Assembly (NCBI GenBank): GCA_025618425.1
Contig: CM046838.1
Coordinates: forward strand, 3,849,715-3,913,714
DNA: 64,000 nucleotides
Direction of reading: 5' to 3'
Origin: Heliocidaris tuberculata
Taxonomy: Eukaryota > Echinodermata > Echinoidea > Camarodonta > Echinometridae
Part shown: piece by piece, positions 1-10,399 of the stretch
Layout: the number at the start of each line of letters is the position of its first letter
How positions within the stretch are numbered: position 1 is the first letter of the stretch
Made by a program: the position numbers and the translations under genes
Notes under the pieces: model-generated
Databases searched by the model: none
What the model was told of the DNA's origin: nothing
Seen by the model: the letters and a program-made list of their open reading frames with translations, nothing else

Positions 1-638
1 GTGGTGGAGGATCACATATTCCAAGATGAACAGATGTATTTCAATCCACTTGAGTAGCCATACTTTAATACCATCATCATCACACTTTATGTAAAACAAA
101 ACAGATAACATAATCTATGAATATGATAATATAACAAGTTCTACCACATGAGTATAACACAATTTAACATGTACATGTAAATTTAATAAACCGAAAACAA
201 ATAAATATGTTTGCACATGCAAAACCAAATCTCACATAAACTTCAACTCCACATGAGTCAAAATATGAGTCTGGGTGAAAATGTGCAACTCCTCTCTACC
301 ACTTCCTCCACCATCCTTTGTCATGATCCCTATTATTAAGAGAAGATAACAAGGAAAGGTAGAAGCAACAATAGTCAGGTAGTTATTCTCTGATGACATA
401 AAATCACAAATCAACCATTGCTCAGGTGATGTGAGGAACGGTCATCAGTTGCTGTGCAACCGTGCATATTTGCAAAATCATTACTATTGTAAAGATCTTG
501 TCTCTTTTTACTGCTTATACACTTAATTAGAGAAGTTCAAATCATTTATCCCACACAGAAATAGATGATGATAATCACTATGTAAGAATAATGAAAAAAC
601 AATAGTCTGGCCCGACTTGACTATATTCACACATTTAC
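1..638. other. AT-rich intronic sequence left of SPICE1 exon 6
   Basis: No exon here is phase-compatible with exon 6. The minus-strand open stretch around 232-414 meets TGA immediately in the phase required after its nearest acceptor. Treated as intron. Confidence 0.5.
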
Positions 639-748
639 CTCAGCAACTCCGTGCATGTAATTTTGGAATCGATCAACATCCATCTTACTATCAAACACTG
701 GTGTCTCCCCCTCATCATCTTCATCATCTGTTTCTTCCTCCTCAGAGT
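639..748 (-). CDS. SPICE1: SPICE1 exon 6 (acidic)
   Basis: A 110 bp exon (acceptor TTACTTTTAG, donor GTAAAT, exit phase 0). It starts with a very acidic run (SEEEETDDEDDEGE) and continues TPVFDSKMDVDRFQNYMHGV. It is the last exon I can place; the next should begin in phase 0 to the left. Confidence 0.72.
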
Positions 749-3700
749 CTAAAAGTAATAAGGTTATAATAATAATAATAATAATAGTACTAATATATAA
801 GATTTTTTAAGGCACCCAATCCACTTGAAATCAAATGCTGAAGGTGCACTAGAGCAAAAGATGACATTACATCAAAGCACTTAAAGTACACAAGCAAAGG
901 TCCAGCAGCATCAGTATGGTAGAACAAACAAACAAAACAAAAACAAAACAAAAAATTAGTTATGGGCCTAATAAAAAAAATAACCTTAATAACAGGCGAG
1001 TGGTGAAGTCCATCCAAACACAGCCTTAACAAAACATATTCATGTTTCTGAATAAAAGATGAAAGGGATGATTTTGTTTCACCCAAAGGTAAATTTTGAT
1101 TAATGGGATAATTACATCAACTTCAATCCAATATTTAAGCAACATGTGTCAACAAATCATCTGAGTGATAATTGGTATAAAGTAAATATCAATGCAACAA
1201 AAGGTTCTTACATGTATGTCAATCACACAAATATACAATATCAAGTTAAAACAGGTATAGGATTAGGGAAGTTTACTATTCTAACAACACCCAACACAGA
1301 CTTATCAATAATGATTAAATGAATTAAGACCATTGATTTAAGTTGACAGCTCACATGTGTATCTCATTTATTTCATTCACTTATCCAGTGTTTGAAACAC
1401 TCACCACTGTCTTCATCTTGATATTCATTGAGTGCTGAAGGATCCATTACAGACTCACTCAAGACATCTAAGTAACTAGTGTGTGGGCCTTTCTCACTGA
1501 TTGGACCGGCTTGTCTGAACATTTAAAAGGAAATCAATTTATTCTTGTGATGGATTATGAAATGCCTATTTAATTCATGTAATCACCATTCTGTCAAACA
1601 TCAGATTGTTTCAGAAAACAAAGCGCATGGGCAAAAGAAAGGCAATTTCTTTTATAGTTTTTTCTTGGGTAATAATATGATTGCAGGCCCTCAGGGAGAA
1701 CAGTATATAATACTGATGAGGCTACACTGGGTAAACAAGACATATTATTATTATGCTATTGATTGCTCTTGGTATAAACATATTGAAGGGGGTTCTACTT
1801 GGGCAAACTACAAGTGTTATTTTATAGGTACATCTATGGAAAGCCAGGACTATCTCATGTCAGAAGATACACAAACAAAAAGATGAATTGTGACAACTTA
1901 TTGGTGGTTCTGAGCTAGTTGATTATATTGTGGAAAAAAAAATCAATAAAACAAAACAAAAACAATTCTAACATCTCCTTATAAATTATTTATTTTTCTA
2001 TAAACATCTCTAAATAGGTGTTCTGGGACAGAGAATGGATGGCATTCCTTTTATGACATGTTTATTGATCATCAATAATATTTCAATGAATGTAATAGCT
2101 AAGCATGATGGATTAGGGTCAGAATGCAATAGAATATAAAGTCGAGGTTACTGAAAAAATAGTTCACCACCAATTGGTCACTGATGAAGAATAGCTTCAT
2201 GCACACACGGTCACAAATTAGAAATATTATTTATGAAACTTAGTTGCAACTAAGTCACCAAATGGGCTAATGTTTTATTACACCCCTGTACCTTCTTTCG
2301 GTATCTCCCCCAGGAGCTCGAGTGATATGAGGTACAGCCTTCAGTCGCTTTGGATCATCGTAGAAAAGATCCTTGACAACAGACATGACTCTATCAGAGT
2401 GAGCGAGGGCATCATTCAGCTGTTTCTCATCATACAGGATCTCACGGAGTAAACCAGCCTGGTTACCCTCACTTAGAGATCTCTCTTTCTTAGCTGTCAA
2501 ACATAGCAAATATGAGAACATTGCCTTAATTCAAGATCATTTTTTTTTCAATTCAACTTTATTTTATCATCCATCATACATAAAAATACATATAAACAGT
2601 ATGTCATAGAAAGGGCAAAACAATGATAAAGCACAATGCTTGTACAACATCGGCACAAAACACAGAATAGTATTTAAAAGGCAACATAAGTAACACACAC
2701 ACAAAACATTAAGACACACCACATCCCTAGACCCCCCCCCTAAAAAAAAAAAAAAAAAATGAAAAGAAATAAAGAAGAAGCATGCTCCACATACATAGAA
2801 CTGTAAAGCTGGAGGTAATTCTTTTCAAGCATCTCAAACATGACTGTAGTTCCAAGGAAGTACATGTACATGATAGAGAGGTAGCCACTGTGACACATTT
2901 CAGAGTTACTGTGAATCACAAGATTATTTCTGTATTTGGAATTGATCTTCTAAAATGTGAGAATGCTAACAAATGACAATGATATCAGGTTATCAAATAC
3001 ACACCTTTTATCAGAGCCTTTCTTCTTTTCTCCTCTTTGATGATGTCTAAATTGGTCGACTGGTGAACTGCATGGCGGCGATCCTGAGCAAATGATGAAT
3101 GATGGAATGAAAGAGGTTTTCACAATTTTGAGAACGCTACATGTGCAGTATATTGGTTAAATACTACATGTATGGTCACAACTGATCGTGCATGTTTTTG
3201 AATGTGTGTGTCCGTAGCTGTGATCGAATGTGGGCCAACTCCTGCGATTTGTACATCCTTCTTTGTCATGGCAATAACTGATCATGCACCTCTCTGCATC
3301 TCCTCTTGGGCTTCTGTCACCCTCCTCATAGACATACATGTCCATTACCTGCAAAAACTCTTGAGGTGAACGTACAGGCCCCGTACTGTACAACTGACGT
3401 GCGAAATGTCACAGCTCCTTATGAAGTCATGGGCTTCGTGAGACCTCTGCAAGAAGGACCTGCAGGAAGTACGATGGCTGCGCGTGTCATGTGTGTTCAT
3501 CAGACCACATTGCCATGTGCAGAGATAGTTGGACATGTCCAACAGCCTCCTTGCGTGTGCTGCGTGCTCCTACATGTACATGTACGTGCCTGGAAAAAAA
3601 CCATGCAGACCCGTGCATGTGAGGCAAGGATTTCCTGCCAAATCCATTGCAGGAATATTCAGGATTGTAGGAGGAAGAAGAAGAAGAAGGAAAGAAAGGG

Positions 3701-4678
3701 AAGAAGACCAAGAAGGAGGGGGATGAGGAGGAGAATGATTAGAAGGAGGAGAGGGAGAAGGAAAAGAGCAAGAAGAAAGAAAGAAAAAGGACAATGAGGA
3801 GCTAGAAGAAGAAGCAGAAGAGGGAGGAGGGGGAGGAGGAGAAATAGAAGGAGAATGAGAAGAGGAAGAGGAAGAGGAAGAAGAAGAAGAAGAAGAAGAA
3901 GAAGAAGAAGGAGGAGGAGGAGGAGGAGGAGGAGGAGGAGAAATTTCAAAATGACACAGTTGTGGGTTACCATCATATTGCACTAACCATTTAACTATAC
4001 TTACCAACTCATCCTTGCTGAGTTTATGAACAGTCAAGTCACTAGTTGTATTCTGTATGGGAATACAAATTCAATATTAATTACAGGAGAAGCAATACAC
4101 ATGTACATGTAACAGGTAACAATACATTAGATGCTTATGTAGAATTCAGTTTAACAACAATACATGTATGTTCAAGTTTTCGGTACTCATCCCTAGAGAT
4201 AATTAAGAAAGAAGTGAGGCAGATAACAGATGCCATAATTGTATTACCATTAATGCATGAACCAAATAATGCTCTGTTTCTATGGTATGTATAACAGTAA
4301 TTCATTACAACTTGTACTTGGCTTGCTTAGAAAAAATGTTGTTTAACTTTGTCAGTCGTTTCAGTAAATTGCTTTTGGAACAAAAGTTAACAATCTATCT
4401 CATCAATTGATCCGTGTTATTAAAAATAAATTATATTGTGCTCAGAAATTCTTTTGTGTTGAAGCTAGACATGTAATCAATTATACAAATTTCATTGAAA
4501 AGGTGAAAAAGATTAAATCGAGCTTACAGTCTGACTGGCAGTTACAAGAGAACACATGACAAATAAAAAACTAACAAACAAACAACAAACTTACATCCCA
4601 AGTTGGTTTCTTTCTCTTGGTTTTCTTGATTCTGCTGGATAGAGATTGAGAACGTCTAGGCACTCTCACAAATGACAT
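639..4678 (-). CDS. SPICE1: SPICE1-like gene, 5' six exons (3' part outside window)
   Basis: Homologue of spindle and centriole associated protein 1, a coiled-coil protein needed in vertebrates for centriole duplication and spindle organisation. Six exons (4595-4692, 4005-4052, 3005-3083, 2292-2493, 1405-1514, 639-748) join in phase to 211 codons. The protein starts MSFVRV, then has a basic stretch and TWDNTTSDLTVHKLSKDEL, matching the conserved N-terminus of the vertebrate family. A conserved block in exon 4 (REILYDEKQLNDALAHSD, then VVKDLF) corresponds to the family's KEIL...DVLEKSD...AKELF region. All introns have GT/AG ends. The rest of the gene, including the usual coiled coils, must lie left of position 1. 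The identification comes from remembered family sequence, not a search. The gene points the same way as NOX5 and lies about 31 kb downstream of it. Confidence 0.85.
1405..1514 (-). CDS. SPICE1: SPICE1 exon 5
   Basis: A 110 bp exon (acceptor AAATGTTCAG, donor GTGAGT) that completes an Arg codon from the previous exon and leaves one base over. It encodes QAGPISEKGPHTSYLDVLSE, then SVMDPSALNEYQDEDS. Low complexity and acidic; placed by phase and splice sites. Confidence 0.75.
2292..2493 (-). CDS. SPICE1: SPICE1 exon 4
   Basis: A 202 bp exon: acceptor TTTGACAG, entry in phase 1 (a G is carried over), exit in phase 2 at donor GTACAG. It encodes KKERSLSEGNQAGLLREILY, then DEKQLNDALAHSDRVMSVVK and DLFYDDPKRLKAVPHITRAP. 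This is the longest conserved block and the main basis for the family call. Confidence 0.85.
2527..2775. repeat. intronic T-rich start and C/A homopolymers, possible 3' tail of a minus-strand retroelement
   Basis: A T-run at 2540, TTTATTTTATC-type sequence and a C8/A16 homopolymer run at 2730-2759 lie in the intron between exons 4 and 3. On the minus strand this would read as an AATAAA-rich tail. Only composition supports it. Confidence 0.3.
3005..3083 (-). CDS. SPICE1: SPICE1 exon 3
   Basis: A 79 bp exon after acceptor TTTGCTCAG, ending at donor GTGTGT in phase 1. It encodes DRRHAVHQSTNLDIIKEEKR and RKALIK, a charged helical segment. Vertebrate SPICE1 has a longer charged segment in this place, so this part is shorter here. 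Confidence 0.75.
3662..3950 (+). repeat. polypurine (GGA/GAA) microsatellite, ~290 bp
   Basis: A nearly pure G/A strand of GAA, GGA and AGG units in the intron between SPICE1 exons 3 and 2, ending with about nine GGA units at 3911-3940. Long polypurine mirror tracts can form triplex DNA. The long open frames across it (poly-Ser/Pro, poly-Leu, Lys/Arg-rich) are artefacts of low complexity. Confidence 0.9.
4005..4052 (-). CDS. SPICE1: SPICE1 exon 2 (16 codons)
   Basis: A 48 bp exon between acceptor CCCATACAG and donor GTAAGT, phase 0 on both sides. It encodes NTTSDLTVHKLSKDEL, the best conserved short block of the SPICE1 N-terminus. Confidence 0.85.
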
Positions 4679-4692
4679 TGTTCCTTCTTCGC
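4595..4692 (-). CDS. SPICE1: SPICE1 exon with start codon (CDS 4595-4678)
   Basis: The acceptor TTGTACAG ends at 4693 and 14 bases of 5'UTR precede ATG at 4678-4676. The exon encodes 28 residues, beginning MSFVRVPRRS and ending KKTKRKKPTWD, and closes with donor GTAAGT in phase 0. The ATG is chosen because MSFVRV is the family's conserved start. Because the ATG sits behind an acceptor, at least one non-coding first exon must lie further right. Confidence 0.88.
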
Positions 4693-6500
4693 CTGTACAA
4701 TACAGAAATGAAACCATATCTTCATGAATGGATCACTAGTATATATATGACAAAGAAGCGCATTTTGAAGTTCCTTTTGTAATATTTCAATAATATAAAA
4801 GAGAAGGTTGATTTCTCAGAAAGGTGAAAAAATAATTGGTGAGCTTTCTCCTTTTTTTTATGTCAGTTTAGAAGAACATCATAGTACATGTAGAAATGTC
4901 TAAAGAGGACTGCTCTTCAAATGCCCTCATATTGGAAATATGACAAGAAATAGTTGAATTGTTCGGGCCGAACATTCATGCCACATGTGTGTGTAGTCCC
5001 ATATATACACATTTCTGCTTGCAGTGCATACATGTGCTTTTCAGCGAGACTAGGTCAAGATCTAATCAGATGATTACAAAACCCCATGTATACAACAATA
5101 TTTATGTAGACATGATCAACCTTTCCCAATTACTTTAAAAACAGTTTCTTCCACAATGTCATCGCATGGTCAGAACTCAGTTTTATTTTCATATAAAGGC
5201 AAATTATACCCGTACAGACTTTGTTTTGAACAAACTTGATTTACTAAACTAGAGGGATAATCAAGGAATAATTAGATCCAATGGTAATAATAAATCATTC
5301 TTATATAGCCCATATCACATTATAACATAACAATCCCTACTTGCTTAAGGGTTTGGATAATAGTATTATTATCCAAGCTTGCTTTTAGCTCTGGCAGCCG
5401 TAATCAGCACACAGTGCAAAAATTAAAGAATAAATCCTGCTAAGGGGGTTGTTTCAAGAAACCCTACAAGATCCACGAAGTCCATCAACTTCTCTGCTGA
5501 GTGACATTTCAGAAAGCCATCTTTGCAAGACAAGTGATTTGCCTCGACTCCAAACTTGTAAAATCTTTTGAGATCACAAGTCATAGGGTTCTAGATCCAA
5601 CTAGCCGGACGGGCCAACTACGGAGATGTCTATATAATCTTCCTAAACTGTTTGACAAAGAGCTTACAAGAGCTACATGTACACATGGAGACATCTCATG
5701 ATATCGATACTATCGGTGAGAATAGGAGCCGACATGTAGCCTTGGTTGCAATTACACTATATTTTTAAATAAAAGCTAAATCTAACTTAACTGCAAATTT
5801 TGAATGCATTAGGAAATAAAAGAGAATAGAAAACAGAAGAAAGGAATAGATGCCAAACACTTTTTGAATTATGTAAACTACACAATGGATTCGGATGTAA
5901 AATGAAAAATACAAGTTATTTATTTCATGATCGGTGAGTCAGTTTTTACGTTAGATACATGTAGGTACCCCCAGAATGTCGCCATTTAATAGTTTATAAA
6001 ATAAACCCATATATTTTCATTGTAATAATACAATGCTATGAACATTTTACAAAATGTATTTAGGCTTGATTATAGAAATTACAGAAATATTTATATTATA
6101 AGTTTAAACACATATATTTCAAAGTATTGATTTTTTAAATTGTTGATGGGTCTGAAAACCACAGAATATGCTGTTGACTATTGCTAGCCTATGGCGTTAG
6201 ATTATGGTTCCCTTGTCAGATTTTAGTTCACCAAAAAATCTTGATAGAAATGACTTACTAAGATCATTTAAATATTTGTTTTCACACAAAAAGCACTCGT
6301 CATTTTCATAGAAGAAATAAAATGTAATTTTTGAGTTTATTATGGTAGCACGTCATTTTCCATGCTAATCAATCATTGAAGGACCGTACCATAAAATAGC
6401 TTTGCCATTAGAAGTTAAGAGACTTAATAAATCCACTTTAATATACCTAGCAATAGTTATAATACCAATAGTTAACATAAAACCAGAAATACTGTCAGCT
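4693..6500. other. SPICE1 upstream region / first intron, no gene seen
   Basis: AT-rich sequence without a supportable exon on either strand. The non-coding first SPICE1 exon should lie here or further right but cannot be pinpointed. Confidence 0.5.
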
Positions 6501-6505
6501 GCCAA

Positions 6506-6585
6506 CTCGCCTTTGTGGCGCGATTGATATGAAGCTGGTCTGCAGATCATGAGATACCGGGTTCAATTCCAACAGCGGAAATACT
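6506..6585 (+). repeat. tRNA-like sequence, probably a SINE head
   Basis: An A-box-like TGGCGCGATTGA at 6516-6527 and a perfect RNA polymerase III B box GGTTCAATTCC at 6560-6570, spaced as in a tRNA. No clean cloverleaf with a 7 bp acceptor stem or a convincing anticodon arm is visible, so a tRNA-derived SINE or tRNA pseudogene is more likely than a working tRNA gene. Confidence 0.45.
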
Positions 6586-6768
6586 TATAAATATTGACTT
6601 GACTGACGACTAACAAGTAACAATGATGAATCAAGAGTGGAAGAGATTAAGGAGAGGGTATGGAAGGAGAGATAGAGAAAGGAAGAGTAGAGTGGAATAT
6701 TCCTTTTCGATTTTGGGGTGGCTCACCGTAGCTGTAACAAAAGGAAGAGCAAATAAATAATTACAAAA

Positions 6769-7000
6769 ATGACATTTCAGCCACTGGAAACAAAGTACGT
6801 AGCGTTGGTTTAGGTCCCCCCATCATACATCATGTACGGCAAGGGGCACTCACAGGCCCTTGCCTATGTAGGACTGTGTCCAGCGTTCACTGTTGCAGCA
6901 GTCAAAAACAGACAACAAAATTGCTCTAAGCAAGATTCAATTTTCTTAAATTTGCTAGATTACTGATTTCAGGGACTCTTCAACTCTTACTGTGCCACAA
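6769..7000 (+). repeat. duplicated segment, copy A
   Basis: Shares a diverged but collinear sequence with 8656-8940: the words CATCATACAT, GGCCCTTGCCTATGT, GACTGTGTCCA and ACAGACAACAAAATTGCTCT occur in the same order. A duplication or dispersed repeat; the ends are not defined. Confidence 0.8.
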
Positions 7001-7599
7001 ATTTGGGGATGCAGAGTTGAAAGTGAAATTTTAAATAATTATTTTCTTCTCATGTATTCATGAACTAGACTGGAAAAAGGCCTGCTGATATACCTAAAAG
7101 GTACTGAAGCCTACATGTATTCACCTGTAAAAGCTATTATGCAGTACAAGGTTATCTTCAGATAAGCTTGTACAGCAGAGGCGCACAGCTGATTTGGGAG
7201 ACTCTCTCCCAAGTTTGGGAGACAGTCTCTGATATTGGAGACTTTGCTAACAAGAGGACAATAGAAACAACACCAACAACAAGGCACTTTTTCTCGGCCA
7301 AATTTTTTCCTCTCAGAAATCAGAAGCCCATTTGTTTTGTGTGTGGATCATAACAAAAAATGTTCATGAAAACAAAAGACGACGGTGGATTTTTAAAGTA
7401 GACGGTTAAAAGGGGTACTTTTTCATGAGGAATCTGCTTATCACATTTTCATCTTGAGTCAAGGAGATCCCTTTGCCGCAAATGTAAACAAAGAAAATTG
7501 GTCTCCTAAATGGGAGACTGTCTCCCAAACAGGCTATCAAAAATGTTGACATAAGTCTCTGATATTATTATTAAGGGGTCCTACAGAGCAAAAAATGAG

Positions 7600-7900
7600 T
7601 CTATTTCGTTCGGGAATATGCTCTGTTGAGACTACGTCTGGCTTCACAAAATTCCTCTCCTATATACATGTAGCCCAAAGTCTGCCCTAAGCACTCCCGT
7701 TGGGGTCTTATCTCCAATAACCTCGCATAAGTGTGAGTGGGTCTTGCATTATGTGCTTTATGGCTGGGACCTGGCTGGGACTTGCGTACGCATGCGCGTT
7801 CACTAGTACATATATTCCGTTTGCCCGACGGATATTCACTTGCGATAACTCCGTTGACGACATGGGGGAAAAAACGGTAAAATTTCTTTAACTTGTGGAT
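7600..7900. promoter_or_regulatory. CpG-richer block, candidate promoter region
   Basis: This stretch has more CG dinucleotides than its surroundings and a GCATGCGC word (7790-7797) resembling the NRF-1 core. It is one possible location for the SPICE1 first exon and promoter, about 3 kb upstream of the start-codon exon. No TATA element or matching donor was established, so this is weak inference. Confidence 0.2.
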
Positions 7901-8655
7901 CATTTCAAAAATCATGTGAGCTCACTATATTTAGTATTCATTGCTTTTACTATATAAGTTGATTTTCTTCGATATACGACTCTAAATAAGTCGTAAACGT
8001 GTCGGGTGAGGCACCTCACCTGTACATGTACGTTCATAGGCACAGTGATTAAGCTCACTCGATGCCTTCTCGACTACGGTGCCTATGCCTATGGGAGGCT
8101 TCCATCTGTCTTGGAGAACCTCAAAAAGTCAGAAAATATTATAAAACTCCTCCAAACAGATGGATTTTTCTGTCTAGGGTCCTAAAGCTAAGCACCCTGC
8201 AAATATGCGCAATGCGACACGTTCGATGCGCCAAACTTGGATGCGCCAAACTGAGCAACAAAAATATCATTTACAACTGCAAAAAAGAATGAGTAATGTT
8301 CCTTTATTTTTGGTGATATTAATAATTATCACTAGTATTAGGCCTAGAGTCTAGATCTATTTACTTCGGAAATCAGGGTAACATTCACATCATTCACTTC
8401 AGCACCAAAAAGGCAAAATCAAGATTTGCGTTCATTTATTACGTGTGTGTAGCTTCAGGACTCTTTCATTTTGTCGAACAGAATTTGACACCGCATCAAC
8501 ATCGACTCAAAAATTTATAAATAATATTCGTCCATTGTAATCTTTGACTTTTCAGCGATCAAAATACATATAGACCCCATCATTACATGATGTATGTAGA
8601 AAACTAGAATCAAGATACATAAAACTAAGAAATTTGCATCAGATCAACCACTGTA

Positions 8656-8940
8656 AAATGACTTTATTGCCGCTGAAAACAAAGTGCATACTAGTCTATA
8701 CTGCGTAGCTTTCGGTCCACCCATCATACATGTAGCATCTTCCACTCAGCATCTAAACTGAGGGATTGATTTTTACTCGCACACTCTCTAGACCACTCAT
8801 AGGCCCTTGCCTATGTGGGACTGTGTCCAACATTCACTGTTGCAAGCATTCAAAAACAGACAACAAAATTGCTCTAGGCACGATTTAATTTTCTTAAATT
8901 TGCTAGAATACCTGATTCAGAGACTCTTCAACTCTTGTAT
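8656..8940 (+). repeat. duplicated segment, copy B
   Basis: Second copy of the 6769-7000 sequence in the same orientation, with a few insertions, for example around 8735-8795. Confidence 0.8.
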
Positions 8941-9139
8941 GTTGACTTCTGATTCCAAAACTGGAAAGCAGTACTTTAAAGGGCTTTTTCTCACTCCTCG
9001 TGTATACAGCAGAGGGGACTGGGCCAAGGTAAAATCATCTACAGTACGCTTATATGCCTCGACCTGAAGCGAAGAGTATAAATGCGAAGAGTGCTCAACC
9101 CGCTACTAAGCACGTGTGCGTATTGTGGTGCACTCGTAA

Positions 9140-9245
9140 GGCGAGTCTCGTTTGAACACGGCAATATACACCTGCCGAGTGTACTACGGAAATACGAGAG
9201 AGTAATTTGTCTTAACACTATTAGGTCTTTGAGAAGTTTGCCTGA
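9140..9245 (+). repeat. dispersed repeat shared with 34005-34095
   Basis: Both places share, in order, ACACGGCAATATACACCTGC or a close variant, GTGTACTACGGAA, GAGAGTAAT and TGTCTTAACACTATTA. Same orientation, roughly 80% similar by eye. Confidence 0.7.
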
Positions 9246-9769
9246 CCCCGGAAGCACCTGATCTCTAGGGAAAAGTGCCCCGGAAGCTTGATTCGGCATC
9301 TGGCTTTGTTCTCCAGACGTTTGGGGAAAAACATTTTTGCATTGCATAATTCTTCCACAGGATCGTATATTTCTATATAGCGCCATCAGCGTTAGTATAT
9401 ATCGAAACGACTGTAATTCTAGGCTAGCGCACCAAAACAACTACGACAACTACGACATCTTCTACGAGAACTCCGCTGAATGGAAAGCAAACTGGTAAGT
9501 TTTTGTCTTTTTGTAGTTAAAATATTAGTTTAATACAAGTTTAAAAATCAAATTCATTTACATACATAGACATCATACAACATAAATACAGCAAAAATAG
9601 GGAATAAACCCTTGGAATTGCAAGGGAGGTGATATTGTAAAGTATACATTCAAATCTGCCATTAAAACACGTATGGAGTACGAGGTTATCTTACGATAAC
9701 CTTGTAGATCTATGTGTATGAGTGCTCTAGACTAGATCTATAGTCAAGTATTGTAATTCCGAACAGATT

Positions 9770-9900
9770 GTATTACCGAACGTGTAAAGTTAAGCGCCTA
9801 AAATGGGTTTTCATACGCGTGGGATTACGCGTATGAAAACCACACTATTGATACCAAGGTTGTGTCTTTTTCCCATAGGTTTCACACGTTCGGAATTACG
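9770..9900. repeat. foldback element with 15 bp perfect hairpin
   Basis: A central perfect stem (9806-9820 with 9827-9841, loop GGGATT, ACGCGT core) lies inside an outer inverted repeat CCGAACGTGT (9776-9785) / ACACGTTCGG (9884-9893). The nested symmetry suggests a small MITE. Confidence 0.75.
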
Positions 9901-10267
9901 GTACCTTTTTCAAGGGACCAAAACGCCGCGTTGTTGGGAAGGGGTTCACTCGGAAGGGAATATCGTATTAAATCTACGTTGTCTTTTTAAAATTCCATCA
10001 ACTTCTTTTTTTGTAGGACTTTGAGCATTCAATATGTATAGTTTGACAGATATTCGTTTCATATTTTATTTGCTATCGTTGATTTTCTGAAAAGTGTTCG
10101 GACACTGGATCAACCACCATATATGCACCAACAGACATGCACTGCAACTAGCTATGCACCTAAGTTTAATTTCTCTGCATTATATCCTGACTTATGGATC
10201 CTGCGGAGTACCCTCGTAGAAGTAGAAGTAGATGATCTCCGGACATGATGGAGCGGCATATGTCAGC

Positions 10268-10395
10268 GGCGGAGCAGTAACTCCAGGGAGCTCCACCGCC
10301 ACAGCCGTATTAATTAGGCGGCTAACAGTAAAAGCGGTGGCGGTGCGGTGGCGGTGGCCGTGGAGCTCCCTGGTCTGGAGTTAGCGGAGCAGTAG
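10268..10395. repeat. GC-rich foldback element
   Basis: The left arm (AACTCCAGGGAGCTCCACCG and on, from 10279) returns as reverse complement at about 10349-10382 with two short insertions (CC and GG). The loop carries GTGGCGGTG repeats. The GC content stands out from the AT-rich surroundings. Confidence 0.7.
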
Positions 10396-10399
10396 ACTA

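Noticed and set aside
3306..4037. Long open frames rich in Lys/Arg, Ser/Pro or Leu
   Set aside because: They run through the polypurine microsatellite and have no non-repetitive conserved part; the real coding piece nearby is only the 48 bp SPICE1 exon.
9400..9500. Possible first exon with ATGGAAAGCAAACTG before donor GTAAGT on the plus strand
   Set aside because: No downstream exon with matching phase was found and the region overlaps dispersed repeat sequence.
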